Shown in pieces: positions 33,564 through 46,200 of a DNA stretch of 64,000 nucleotides. The translations under genes and the position numbers were made by a program. The DNA comes from Straminergon stramineum (lineage: Eukaryota > Streptophyta > Bryopsida > Hypnales > Calliergonaceae): positions 39,871,001 through 39,935,000 of the forward strand of contig OY987265.1 of NCBI GenBank assembly GCA_963920665.1, in the 5' to 3' direction. A model generated the notes under the pieces. It was not told the origin of the DNA. It saw only the letters and a program-made list of their open reading frames with translations, and did not search any database. How positions within the stretch are numbered: the first letter of the stretch is position 1; every line of letters starts with the position of its first letter.

Positions 33564-34525
33564 ATGGGAGGTGAGAAGGATTTGAACGTTGCCCAGAACG
33601 TGGACCTGACCCGTTACCAAGGTCGCTGGTACGAGATTGCTTCGATGCCTTCTCGTTTCCAACCCACCACGGGCACGAACTCGCGCGCGACGTACTCTCT
33701 CCAGGCAGATCAGACCGTGGACGTTTTGAACGAGACGTGGTTGGACGGGAAGCGCAGCTACATCCACGGGAAAGCGTGGAAGGTCGATTTGGATAGTCCC
33801 GATGCTAAGCTCAAAGTGCGCTTCGTGGTGCCACCATTCCTGCCCATCTTCCCTGTCACGGGAGATTACTGGGTGATGAAGCTGGATAAGGAGTATCAGT
33901 GGGCGCTTGTTGGACAACCCTCCAGGAAGTTTCTTTGGGTAAGAGGGAACCTAAACCCTAAAATTCGTACCATGTTGCAGTTCTTGCAGTTGTGGTGATG
34001 TGCTTTAGTTTCAATCCCAACGTTCTTGTAGTCGTGATGATAAGCTTTCCTTGCAATCTTACACTGGAGAAATCCAATATGGAAGTTGAACAAATGTCCT
34101 TTTATGTCCAAATTCCATTTGTAGTGTATCCTTGTGTATCCTATTCTATCATCACTGATCACTGGACATTGACTATGGAATTCTTCAAAATTCCGAAGAT
34201 TGCCTTTTTGAATTTCTCTTTGTGGTATGAAACTATATATCGTTACTGTTGTTTGTTGATTCTCCTACAATTTAATACAAATCCATTCAATAGCAAGCTG
34301 ATGTGTTGGTGTTGGGAATATCAGGTTTTGAGTCGCACTCCAGAGCTTAGCGAGGAAATCTACAAAGAACTTCTGGATCATGCAACGAACGAGGGATATG
34401 ATGTAAGCAGGTTAGAGAAAACCAAACAGCTTCCTGGAGTTGGGGAAGGTGACAGCACTTCAAATTCCGATGAGAACTCGGATAAAACCGGGGTTTGGTG
34501 GTTGAAATCCCTATTTGGGAAGTAG
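33564..34525 (+). CDS. TIL: Temperature-induced lipocalin, two exons
   Basis: Lipocalin of the apolipoprotein D / bacterial Blc type. In plants it sits at the plasma membrane and protects membranes against heat, cold and oxidative damage. Exons are 33564-33938 and 34325-34525, joined at FLW-VLSRTPELS to give 191 residues; Arabidopsis TIL is 186. It has the lipocalin signature YQGRWYEIASMPSRFQP near residues 18-34, VLNETW, the VPPFLPIFPVTGDYWV hairpin loop, GQPSRKFLWVLSRTP, and the TIL-type tail GVWWLKSLFGK. No signal peptide, as expected for TIL. An in-frame ATG at 33516 exists, but the chosen start matches the family N-terminus. The acidic Ser/Asn-rich stretch before the tail is a family variable region. 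Confidence 0.95.
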
Positions 34526-35411
34526 ACGATTTATTTCTTTTGTAATTCTTCAGGTGTAATTCTTCAGGTTTAGTTGCATCCATGTTTTCTGTATGCTTCG
34601 GTGTAGATAGTTGTTCTTGATACCCTTGGAACACGTAGATTTGAGACCGTTGTATAGTTTAGCACAGGTACTGGTAGTCATTACTTTTCCTCCTATTGAC
34701 AATGGTCATCGAAACTATGTTCCTCTGTTCGACCAATTTCAGTGATGGATAATCACAAATAATCAATCGAGGAAATTAGCTTCATATTTTTGTTTTCCTT
34801 TCTCGTCATGCAAGCGATAACTCATTGCTTTGGATTAAGCTTTCCAATGGAATAATAAATGCTTTTCGATGTAATGAGTCAGCTTTGGTTTCGGATTGCT
34901 CAGAAGAATTTATCAGTGATTATGGTCGCAGACTCACAGGCCTAAACCCCTTTACACAATCATGGTGAGAGTAGTGTAAAATTTCATTGTTGCACTTGTT
35001 CCATCACGAATAAGTAATTCAGGCACGGAAAATGAGACAAACCACCTCTGTTTTTCTTTGCCTCTTCATTGTTTTCTTCAATTCGTTCTTGAGCAATGCT
35101 TTGGCAAAACAGATTTGTACACGGATTCAGTAATACATCTGAGACCGGTGCAGGTAGGTTCTTCTCCATTATGTGAGAATCTTTGAAAAAAGGGAGTGCA
35201 CTGAAAGATCGTCAAGCTTATGGTTGTCAAGCTGCACAGAAGTTGGGACAGTGGGAGAGAAATAAAATGTGAATGACGGGGTCTAGCTTGGTAAGTTTGT
35301 GAAGTTTGTGGTATCAATAATATACACATGTTTCACAAAATCTTGAGAATTATTGAAATCATAGGTACTTGCCCAAACCTTCAAGAGTCCTCCAAGGGGA
35401 TTCTTGGGACT
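34526..35411. other. TIL 3' region and intergenic DNA
   Basis: The first 200 bases are probably TIL 3' UTR (T-rich, with the repeated phrase GTAATTCTTCAGGT). Nothing else is recognised. Confidence 0.5.
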
Positions 35412-35648
35412 TTAACCCTAGAAGGGTTTGAAAGCCCTTTGCAGCCATATAGTATATTACATATTTGGTGGTATTTGATCAAGAAAACATTGACCAAATA
35501 TTTTTCAATCTAAAATAATTTAATGATCAATATAATATATTTATATAAATAAAAATGTATGAAAAATCATCTATTAAACCACAATTGAAGAGTTATAAAG
35601 CTAAATATGGGTCATGTAGGGGGACCCCAAGGGCCTTTTAAGGGTTAA
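35412..35648. mobile_element. Short TTAA-bounded element with piggyBac-like ends
   Basis: Begins TTAACCCTAGAAGGGTTTG and ends GGGCCTTTTAAGGGTTAA. The terminal repeats agree as TTAACCCTNNAAGG. 237 bases without coding capacity. It abuts copy 4 of family T: its closing TTAA is followed by GGG and then the TTAA of the neighbour. Confidence 0.6.
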
Positions 35649-35651
35649 GGG

Positions 35652-36226
35652 TTAACCTTGGAATGCTTTGATGTTCAAAAGTGGGCAACCAACAAATTGA
35701 AACTATTGTATCTTCTCATTACTACTTGGATGAAAGTCATCCTAATTTATGGAGATACTTTATCAAGTTGTTGTCCTATTCAAGGATTGGATTTGGTGTT
35801 ACTAGAATACATATTTTTCTTAAATTACAAATATGCAAATATGTCAAGAGTTCAAATTGCATTGACTCTAGTTCAAAACAGGATTTGCCAAAATGAGGAC
35901 ATAGATTTTAAGAGCACAAAAATTTCAAAAAATCACTATGTGAAGAGAACCTCATTCCAAATCCATTCCAACAAATTTTACTCAAAAAATGATAATATTT
36001 TGTTTGTAATCAAATTAAAAAGGAATTTTGAAATTTCCCTTTCAAAACTTATAAAAAAATATTGATGAAAGAATTGGTGAATCTAACCATATGAATGGAA
36101 TCTAAAACTCACAGTCTACAACTTTTATTTGTATGTCAATTCCAAAATATGCTTCTAAATAGCACTTTATAATGATTTTTCTCAAATTGTGGATTTTGGA
36201 GATGAGTCTAGACGTTCCGAGGTTAA
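35652..36226 (-). mobile_element. TTAA-bounded element family T, copy 4 (inverted)
   Basis: Reverse complement of the elements at 14548, 27980 and 28900. In this orientation it starts TTAACCTTGGAATGC and ends GACGTTCCGAGGTTAA. TTAA is kept at both ends. The open frames inside are also present as sequence in the other copies but broken there, so they are not conserved genes. Confidence 0.8.
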
Positions 36227-37995
36227 TGGGAGACTTTAGCCGTAAAGCAAAATCTTATAGGCACAATTTTTAGATGTATCATTCAAACCATATTTGGGTC
36301 TTTTAGAATTTCACTAAAAGAAAATTAAAAATAATCTCATGTAAGTATTGTCTAGAAATGAAATTTCCTTCAACTCAAGAAATATTTATGGACTTAGAGA
36401 ACAATACACTCTAAGACTAAGCTAGAAGATTAACTATTTAAAGCTAGAATTTGTGGGTTTATGTTAATTTTGATTCTTAGATACAATTGAATTTGAAATG
36501 AGTACAATTTCTCATATTTGTAAGAATTTACACAAGTCTTTAGTTCATCATTCCAAAATCTACTTTATCTCTAAGGGAAAACATATAAATAGAATGTAGC
36601 CAAAAATCTTCAAATCCATTTAAGTATCATTCTATAATAGCCCATTTGGCTGAAATCCATATGCTAATTTTAATAAAAGTTAGTTTTGAATTTCACCATT
36701 GAATTGGTTAAACAACAATCTATTGAATAGACTCTCATTCAAAAGGATCCAATGTTACAAATTGATCACCTCATCATTTTCTTTAGCAAGAGTCTAGTTC
36801 CAAATGAAAATTCTTAATACCATATTCATGACATATATGAAGTCTAAGTACTACTTGGTGTATTTGGTAGAAATATTTCATTAAAATTGAAAAGAAAATT
36901 TCAAAGGACATAAAAGCAGAAATTAAAGACAGAAAAAGGGGATGGCTTTTGGGATAATTCTAACTGCAAATAATCATATCTAACATCTCTTCTTGTGATG
37001 TAAAATTTATTAAAAAAAACCCTGTAAAAACCTATAAATAAACCAAATATCATTACCCAACTAAGTTGTAAGGGTTGCATACATGTATTGTATAAGGGTA
37101 TTTTTGCATATGAAAATATGGTAATAGACAAAGTAACAACTAAAATAGAATTAGTTTTGGCCAAAGCACCTAAATCTACTACACATTTGAAATAATTTTG
37201 ACATAATGCTAAAACTATGGTGAATGCATTGATGGTCGTTAATATGTAAATTAAAACCACAAGGTAGGAGGTCCATAAAGCGCTCATCTAAGAGCTGAAA
37301 CCGAAATTTGTGGAGGTAAAACTTCTTGAAATAATAATAATAAATCTATTAAACATGATTGACTCATGATCATGCTTTACAATGTCTACCATAAAAGAAG
37401 AGGAAGAGATACAAACACACATACTGAAGGATGCGCATGACCTTCCAAAGCAGGTGAAGGTTGATTAGCAACCACTCACAGTAAACAATGTCCAAGAACC
37501 AGTCATCCAATATTAAGAGAATTCCTTCACAGCGAATTAAAAAATAGTCTGGAAACTCACTAAAAGTCCTGCAAGGCAACTTTCCTGCTCTGAACTAAGC
37601 AATGGGCAAAAGCTCTAACTAAGTTACTGATACTTTACTTTGCCTGTTAGTAGTGTGATTAATATGACACGGTGCTCCATAACATCAATAGAGATGTGCT
37701 GAGCTAAACGCCGGATGAATGAGATCAACGGCGGCCTTGCAACCCTGATCAGTCCTAACAATAGCTGCCCTAAGAGTAACTTACTTTTGAAAAAAATGTC
37801 ATTCAACGACTTAAAATGGAGTGTCTTTACATTGGTGGAACCAACAGATGAGAAAAATGCACAGCCCACAGCTATAGAAAAAAAAAAGTGTGCTGTTGTA
37901 GAAAATTCACAAATATAATCCCCAACAGTCGTCAACCCAACCTGCAGCAAAATACCGGAGGCTCTGTAGCAGATCTTGATTCTTTGATCAGTGAT
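36227..37995. other. Intergenic DNA and MTB 3' region
   Basis: AT-rich to about 37350, then mixed composition next to the MTB stop codon, which is likely MTB 3' UTR on the minus strand. No other gene is supported. Confidence 0.5.
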
Positions 37996-40900
37996 TTAAT
38001 TCGGCGCATCCTCCACTGAGGTCGCTTCCTGCCCATCTCCCCCGTATGAGGCTTCCTCTTCAAACCCCCCCATTTCACCTAGGCCTGGGCCAGCTCCTAA
38101 AGGCTTTATCAAGTTCCCAGGAAGGGCAGGGCGCATTTTAGGAATTTGGCCGTGGCCTCCTCCACGACCACCTACATAAGGAGGCTGCCCAATCACAGGA
38201 GCGCCAGTTCCTGGAGGATTGGCAGAGCCATGTCCAGCACCAGGTATTAGCGAGGCAGGATGTCCATTCTGAACACTACCTACCTGTCCTGTAGAGGCCT
38301 TCTTCGAAATGGAGTTTCCTGCAGAAGGTTGTGAAATCGAATTTCCTGCATTGCCCTGTCCAGATGGCTGTGCTTGTTGAGGTCTTGGAGGAGGAGATTT
38401 GGGACGTAAGGCTTCGATTTCGGGAGTGGTTCCAACCAGGTGATAAGCATCAACGGCAGGGTTGCCACGTCCACCTTGCCAAACTTTGCCTTCTGTATCA
38501 GCGAAATTCTTGGAATAGGTCTGCAAAAGCACGCATGATAAAAGTAGACTGTCAACATCACATGTTTAGAGATATTGAAAACAGATGAGCAAACGAGAAT
38601 TTGCGTTTTCAGAAATCGAACCTGAGGATTGAAATTGGATGAAGTGAGGCCTTTCCCCACAGTAACCCATCCAGCTCTTATGTTGTGATCTTCTCCGAAG
38701 AGCTCAATACGTCGCATCCCCTGTGCAAAGTGTTCTATTATATGATACAACTCCTCCGGCTTCTTTGTCGAACCTAAATATCGAACAGAATTCAAGTGAG
38801 TTTTCACGGCCAATACAACAGCTACAATTATCCACGACCATCAGGAATATCCTTTAGGAATACAAGACATCACCCCTTCAACTTAGATCCCAGTATGCTG
38901 AAAAAACTCCAAAGAATGTTCAGCAAATACTCACTCTACTCACTTCAGATTGTTATCACACTGCTCGAGAAAAGAACTTCCTTAGAACTTGTGAGATTCA
39001 AGTACAAATATTTGATATAAGACCGAAAAGCTAAGGATATGAATCAAGATGCATAGTGTCTCCAATACTTATCAGTTCAAAACAGAAGCCCGAAAGCTGG
39101 AAGCAGCACAGCATAAATCCTTACCATATTCCGGTTCTTCAGAAATAATAATGTCCGTGTCAACATTGGCATGTATAATGTGGCCATCAGTGCTGCGCCT
39201 TACGGTTCCTTTTATCCCCATCAAGCAATGCTCCTGTATAGCACGAGTGCCTTCGTCTCAATATGCATATTGGAGCTTTGCAGTGTAATAATGTACTAGA
39301 TGTACCAGGGCATTAGAGGGTGCCCAGAAACAAGGGAGGAAACGAGTTTAAGAGAATAGTTGTCCGAACGAAGCCAATAATATGCGAGAGCTAAAGCACA
39401 GAAATATATTTACGAATACACATAACATTTCAGTGCTAAATATTCACCCGGCCAATGACCAAACCAATATAGTAACTAAGAAATGAGTATGGAAGATACT
39501 TAAAACAAAAAATATCGAAGATCCGTACTTTGGAGTGTTGAAATAGAGTGTTGGAGTCGTGGCGCAAGGCAGGAGTTGGATTTTCTCGGTTAGTTTTAAC
39601 CCAGCATATGTCTTCACATCTCCTGAATCCCCACTGACAAATATCCCAACAATAAAGTATTAGTCAAATAAAACATGCAAGGAGTGAAAGGAAATAAACA
39701 CATCTATGGGGCGATAAATGAAAATTAAGGGGGAAAGGACAGCAAAGATATCGAAACAAAGAAATCAACAGGCTCATTCCTTCCAGTTTAATTCGAAGAA
39801 CTGCCAACGTAATCTTTCCTAAACTTACATACAAAAAAAGCTATAAGTGAGAAATACTAAGATAAGAAGAACACCTTCTTGAGACAGAGACGTCCTTGCT
39901 CGAGACCTTCAGCATCTCCAACCCACAAGAAAATGAATGCAGGTGTATCTGCAATGGCCTGTCTCAACCACACATATTGAATTCAAAGTTAGATCCACTT
40001 GCCGAGACGTGTTCACTATTGCATAGCGCATGTCCCAGCAGGTTTCTACATTGCAATCTGGATATCACTTGACCTAACTCCAATTCCTTATGCCAGGTCA
40101 GTCAAATTATTGGTCAAAATAAACATTTCTAGGGATTTTCTCAGAAGACGCAAGTACTGCATTTCAATTGATACACAACGAATGGTTGTTGAGGTAACAG
40201 TCAGGTTTTGAATTTCACCTCAATGCGGAGATTTTGAATCTCCTCAGCTGGCCACCATTCCATTGAATCTCCACTGCCAGGAGCACGACGAACATACTCT
40301 TCCCAAGGAGGATCCACAAGTATCACATCGAACTTGGTCCCAAATACATCCGGGCTCAACTCTGTCGTGCGAAGGTCACACTGCATGTACATGGGAGGTG
40401 TAGCTCTCTTTGCAATGAGCTGGTCTTTTCTTGATATTAGCTCCTTCAGCTTCGGGTACTCTTCGAATCGATCAGCCAGTTCAACATCTCGAATGAAGTT
40501 CTGAGGTCGCAAACCTGTATCAACAAAATGCTGAGAATAGTCGTTCTGCTCCCCTCTCGAGGGACCTCGTCCCAATGGTCCATTTGCCCTTCCAATCAAT
40601 CCCCTCCCACCACCTGGCGGACCTCTCTCCCCCATTTGACCTCGTCCACCACTGCCATTTGGTCCATTGAAGGGCGGCGCACCTCCACCAAATGACCCAG
40701 TTGACATAACCCCAGGACCTCCTCTCCCTGGACCGGGTGGATTGAAAAACATGTTAGGTCCTGGACCTGGAGCCATGCCTGGCCCAAATCTAGGACCCAT
40801 CCCACCAGGAGCAGGTCCCATCACCGGCCCAGGTCCTGGTGGACAGCCCATCATTCCCATCTCGCCACCTCCCGGACCACCACCCCAACCCATGGGACCT

Positions 40901-43900
40901 CCAAACGGAAGCAAGGGAAATTGGCCCATGTTCGGACCAGGGGTTGGCCCTGGTCCCGGTCCCGGTCCCATTCCCATACCAGGCATCAGTCCTTGAGGTC
41001 CCATCGGACCAAAGTGAGGCCCAAGTCCTGGACCTGGACCCATAAGAGGAGGATTCACACTTGCTCGCTGAACTTCCCGGCCAGGGCCTCTTACACCTTT
41101 CGGTCCACCTCTAGGACCTCGCCCACCTTTCCCACCTTGTTGCTGTTGCATTCCTCTAAGCATGGGACCAGTTTGGTTGTTATTGAAATGTGGTCTCCCG
41201 TCATGACCCAGCATGCCTCCCCGGCCTCTATTGTTCGGTGAGGCTTTTGAACCTCGGCCTCTCCCAGGATGGTGATGGTAGCTCATCCCTCCATCGCCTG
41301 CGGCTCCTCTAGAGGGACCAAAGCCTGGATCATGGCCTAGTGGACCCTCATTGTCCATAAATCTATCGCCACCTCCCAGAAAGATACCTTCTCTTGGCCG
41401 CATTCTATCGTCCATCATCGAACCGTCCCAATCGACATCTCCCATTCCACCAAAGTAATCACCTGTACAATGGACTCGAGAACATGAAAATTCTATACAA
41501 TATGCTGACGAGAACTCAGTGTCTGAACACATGGATTAAAATCATATCGATTATAACTTATAACTTGATAGGGTTTCATGTCAACAAACAAGTGTCTTAT
41601 TCTCATGGAGCATTTGACATGACGACATTCAGGCTAAACAGCAGTCACCGAGAGAGAAGGATTTGCAACAAATAAATGGATGTGAGTGAACAATATACAT
41701 TAAAAGAGAGCAAGTAATAATCAAAAAATGAGATGGTCCGCTAACCTTGAAAGAATCCTGGATCTCCACCTGGTAGCATATAAGGACCACCGTGGGAGCC
41801 GAATCCACGTCCAGACTCAATATAATTGGAAGGTATTTGGTGGCCTCGCCCCGAGCTTTCACTCACTGAAGCAAAACCCTGTGGACTTCTTAAATCATCC
41901 ACTCGCTCCCTGTCCATCCTGCTCCGTTCGCTGCTCTCTCGTTCCAACATCTTCCTCTCCAGCTTCTCCCTATCCGCATTTTCATGTCTCTTATTCGATT
42001 CCCAATTATCTTGCTCCCCTTGGTAATCAGCATCCCTGTTACCTTTCCATCGATTCTGATTCCGATCATGGGATCTGTCGACATTATCCACCCTATCCTT
42101 TCCCTTTCCTCTTTCCCAACTCCGATCATGGGGCCGATCTCTACTTCTGTACTTGTCGCGGTCCCTCTCGCTACTGTCACGATCCCTCTTTTGATTCCCG
42201 CGCCTTCTGCTGGTCTTCTCTCTGTCATACTCGTCTCTATCATCTGACCAGTCCCTCTCAATGGCGTCCCAGTCCGATCGCACTCCTCTCCGATCGTCGG
42301 GGCTTCGAGAGGCTGTCACAGCTTTGCTACTTCTATGACCTCTCCGATCATCAGGACTTCGAGAGGTGGTTACCGCATTGCTACTTCGATATCCTCCTCT
42401 CCGATCATCAGGGCTTCGAGAGCCGGTTACCGCTTTGCTACTTCGATATCCTCCTCTCCTATCATCAGGGCTTCGAGAGGTCGCGAAAGCATTACCACTT
42501 CTATGACCCCTTCGATCATCCGGACTCCGAGAGCTTATCACAGCTTTACCGCTTTTATAAGACTCTCTGCGATCATCGGGGCTTCGAGAGGACGTCGCAG
42601 TTTTACTGTGTTTTCCTTTCAGCCTGCCTCCATCATCAGACAAATCCGGACCGCTATCTCTTCCAATCCCCTTAACCCTACCTACTAAACCCTCAGCCTT
42701 ACTTCCACCCAACCTTGTCTCATAGATTAAATCCCTAGACACTGGCTTCTTTCCTTTCTCTTCTCCCGATCTTAACCTCCGGAGTCGATCTTCGTCTTCT
42801 TTCTCTCTAGCTACAGTATCAAGACTCAATTCCTTAGAGATCAACTTCCCTGTCCTCTCCTCTTCCCTTCTGTTCAATCTTCCATGTCTATCATCCAGCT
42901 CCTCTCGACCCGCTTCTCTTGATCTATATTTGTCCCTCTCATAATCTATTCTGTCTTCTCTTCCCCTACCACTTGACCTTCCCCCAATGTCATGTTCATA
43001 ATAACTCTCATCATAACGTTCACTGCCTATACGTTGGTGATCATCCCAATAAACCTCATCCCTCCTTTCCCTCTCTCTCCCCCGTTCTCTTTCCCTCTCC
43101 TTCCCTTTGTCTCTGTCTTTTTGCCGCTCCTTCTCTCTCTCCTTTTCCCGTTCTCTTTCCCGTTCCTTTTCTCTATCCCTGTCCTTCTCATCCCTTCCGA
43201 GGAATCTGCCCCCGAAGACATAGTCTTCTCTTTCCAGAGTATCTCGCCCGCGTCGCCGGCCTGACTTTCGTACCTCTTCCCCGCCTTCTTCCAATTCAGC
43301 TTCAAGCTTGTTTCCTTCTTCGACATCTTCCCACTCCGGCTTATCTCTGCTCTGATCGAAATGGCGTTTTTCTTCCTTCCAGTCTCTGTCCACTCTTTCT
43401 CTGTGATGTGTGATTTTCTGCCATTCATCCAACTCTTCCCTCTCCAGTCTCTCTTTCGCCCTCCGATGACGTTCAGGCCTCTCCAGTTGACTTTCATAAT
43501 CCTGCTCTCTACCTCCTGGGTCCGCCTCTGCACTTGGTCCAAGTTTCTCAATATCCTGGGACACGTCATACACAGCTGCTGGTTCACTTTCCCCTAATTT
43601 CTCAAGAACTGCATACTTATTCCCCTCTTCCGCTTCTTCACTCTCGATCACATCCACACTCACAGGCTCTCGAAGCACAATTTCTCGTTCCTCCTCCAAC
43701 GTGAGCGTATCCTCCTCAGGCTCGTTCCATTTGGTCTCTGTCCTCTCTGCTCCATTTCCCCCTCGCGGATCCTTTTCTATCACCGGCTCTGTGACCTCTT
43801 CAAGCACGGGGTCAGGTTTATCCCATCGAGAAGTTGCTCTGTCTTTTCGACGACCATGACTCACGCCCCCTTTCTCACCCCTGCTCTCTGAAATATTTTC

Positions 43901-45346
43901 GTAGGGCGTAGGAGGATCCCTCACCTTTTCCCGATGATCAAACCTCGCCACAACCCTTTCTTCATCGCTCCGTTCAACTCTACTGACCCTATCCTTCTTG
44001 CTTTCTTCCCACTCGCCTTTGTCCCCGCGACTCTTCCCACTACCATTGCGCTTACGGTCCCATTTATGTTTGGAATCCGTTAAATCAGCAGCCCCTTCCA
44101 CAGCAACCATGACCTCTCCTGGCCTATCTCTGTCACTAGGACCTCTGTCCCGGCCAACATTTTCTCTGCCCTTCTCGTTTCGACTTGAACTGCGAGGGTG
44201 ATTATCGAGCCCAGAACTCTCAACATATCGCTCACCTCCCTCTGCTTGCAACTCTACATCTCTGGTATCTCTCTCATCATAAATGCGACCAACAACTCTT
44301 TCTGATTTCTTTTCCTCGACGTGTTTTCGGCTCTTCGAATGATTTGGATCCACTCCAGAGCTTGTGATGGTCCTACCAGCTCTTATCTCGAAGTTGGTTT
44401 CATTGTCATTATCGTGTGATCTGTCAACCTTATAATCTCCTTTTCTAGGTCTGAGGCTTTCGTGTGACTCATAAATTCTCTCAGCCCTCGAATCGGCCTT
44501 CAAATCAACCCTCTGGTAATCCACCACGTCGCCATTCTGGGCTTCCTCCACGTAGGTTTCACTTCGCCGCATCGATTCGTCGTCGGAAAATCTCTCTGCC
44601 GCCCTGGTTTCAAACTTCCGCGAGTCCGCTTCCACGTAGTCATGACCTCTCTCAGCTCTACTACTCTCCTTCTTCCACAACCTCTCTTCTTCTTTTCCGT
44701 AATGCCTGTCTCGATGGGAGCTTCGCTTCCTTGCAGAGTCTTCATCAAGAGCTTCACCTCTTGCCACCCTGGAGTCACTCCTCCTATACTTCTCATCGAG
44801 ACCATCGAGTCCCCTATTAGCTTTAGGTTCCCCCTTTCGGCCTCTTCCCTTCTCAGGTGATTTTGTTACAGCTTTCCCCACCTTCTCTTCTTCCAGCTCA
44901 AAAGCCCTCTCGTCCTTCCAAACAATTCCCTCGACGATATCATCAGCTTCTGCGCCTTCCTTTACAAGAGGACCTTCGATCTTCTTACTCGACTTCTCAG
45001 ACGCATTTCTTCTTTTGCTGCTCCCTGCTCGCGACTCCACGAATTCAAAATCGTGCGATCTCTCTTCGTGCCTGTCCGAGCGCAACCGTTTCTCACCTTT
45101 CTCGTAATAATCATCCCTGCTCCGGCCAACTCTATCATGCTCCCTCTCCCTCTCGTCTTTCTCCCGAGCTTTCTCTCTTTCCCGCTCGCTCTTGCTGCTC
45201 TTCTTACTCTTACTCGAACGATGCCTACGGTCCTCATCGTAGGCCTCATCCTCATCCCAGTCGTGGACTTTCACGTAATGTGAGCTTTCGCTCTTCCGTC
45301 TCTTGTTCGGGTCTTTCTCCCTGTCACCTCCTCCGGGACTTCCCAT
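37996..45346 (-). CDS. MTB: m6A methyltransferase subunit MTB (METTL14 type), seven coding exons
   Basis: Partner of MTA (METTL3) in the nuclear mRNA N6-adenosine methyltransferase. Coding exons on the minus strand: 45346-41746, 41462-40219, 39958-39875, 39633-39529, 39233-39125, 38773-38622, 38520-37996. All junctions are GT/AG, giving 1939 residues in one frame. Residues 1-1200 are charged and low in complexity (Arg/Glu/Asp/Ser), with a [11 protein letters not shown] block near 715-770 and six RSPDDRR repeats near 915-1020. Next is a Gly/Pro/Met-rich segment (about 1210-1460). The methyltransferase core follows: [109 protein letters not shown]. It keeps DPPW, as plant MTB does, where human METTL14 has EPPL. 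The Arabidopsis protein is about 960 residues, so this one is roughly doubled by its N-terminus. Confidence 0.95.
42290..42600 (-). repeat. In-frame coding repeat in MTB (RSPDDRR units)
   Basis: Six tandem units of 51-60 bases, each encoding SRSPDDRRG followed by a variable Tyr/Arg/Ser/Lys-Ala-Val tail. The period stays a multiple of three, so frame is kept. The neighbouring sequence is also RS/RE-rich but not periodic. Confidence 0.9.
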
Positions 45347-46200
45347 TTATGCCCCAGCATGCATGCAGACTACAATGCCCGACTCTACCCTCTCTTCATG
45401 TCCACTGAAGAGGTACCTTTCCCAGCGTGACATTCAGACGCAGAGTCTTCCACTTCATTTCGAAAATGTCCTCGTGCACCACTCTAGCTCCAGATTATTC
45501 ATGCAAAGGAAACCCTACATCCTTTCCCAATATCCACACCACTGAAGACACGCCCTCCATCAGCTACATCCAATCCCCTAACCCCCTCAGCCAATACTCC
45601 ACCATCTCACTCATTAATCACTCCCACTCTCTCTCCATAAAAATCATTTCCTCCCTCACAACCAGAACATGACCAAAAACGAAAAATCACGAAAAACCTA
45701 ATTCTGCTGCCACGCTCGAAATCCCGCGCTGCAACACGCACCCCTTTGCGCAGACCGAATCAAACATACCTGAAGCCCCAACGCAATTCTCCCGCGATCT
45801 CTCCATGCCACAGCAACAATGGCGACGCTCCAAAGAATGGCGCGATTGAGAAAAAACAAGCAGAGCGTTCTCAATTGAACACCATTTCGAGTGTGGTAAA
45901 GTGCAGCAGAGAGAGCGACGGAATTGGCACAAGTCGAGCAAGGTTACAGTGGTGCAGGGAGTAGAAACGACGAAGGGCAGAAGGGGAGCAGCTTGCAAGG
46001 GGATGTGATGGTGCAATGAGACGAACGCGACGAACACATCCCCGCGAAGACGAACGAAGCGGGAAGCCCGGTCTCGCCCACTGGCCCACACTACTAAGGG
46101 GAATAGTGTAGGCTAAAGCGTGACAGACTAGTAACTAGCCGATGTGATGGCTTGTATCTCCGCCTTCAAGGGGCTGCGTTCCCACACGTGACCATGGAGT
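45347..46200 (-). promoter_or_regulatory. MTB 5' UTR and promoter region
   Basis: More GC-rich than the intergenic DNA, consistent with a leader and proximal promoter. No reading frame continues MTB upstream of 45346 in frame with a better start: the codon context [12 protein letters not shown] begins the charged domain. No specific motif is claimed. Confidence 0.45.

Noticed and set aside
35658..36065. 135-residue frame inside family T copy 4
   Set aside because: The same stretch in the other three copies is interrupted by stops, so it is not a conserved transposase or gene.
40667..41241. Proline/glycine-rich open frames on the plus strand
   Set aside because: They are the antisense of the Gly/Pro-rich part of MTB exon 2.
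41728..45408. Several long plus-strand frames opposite MTB exon 1
   Set aside because: The low-complexity Arg/Glu-rich coding sequence creates open antisense frames; none has domains or splice support.
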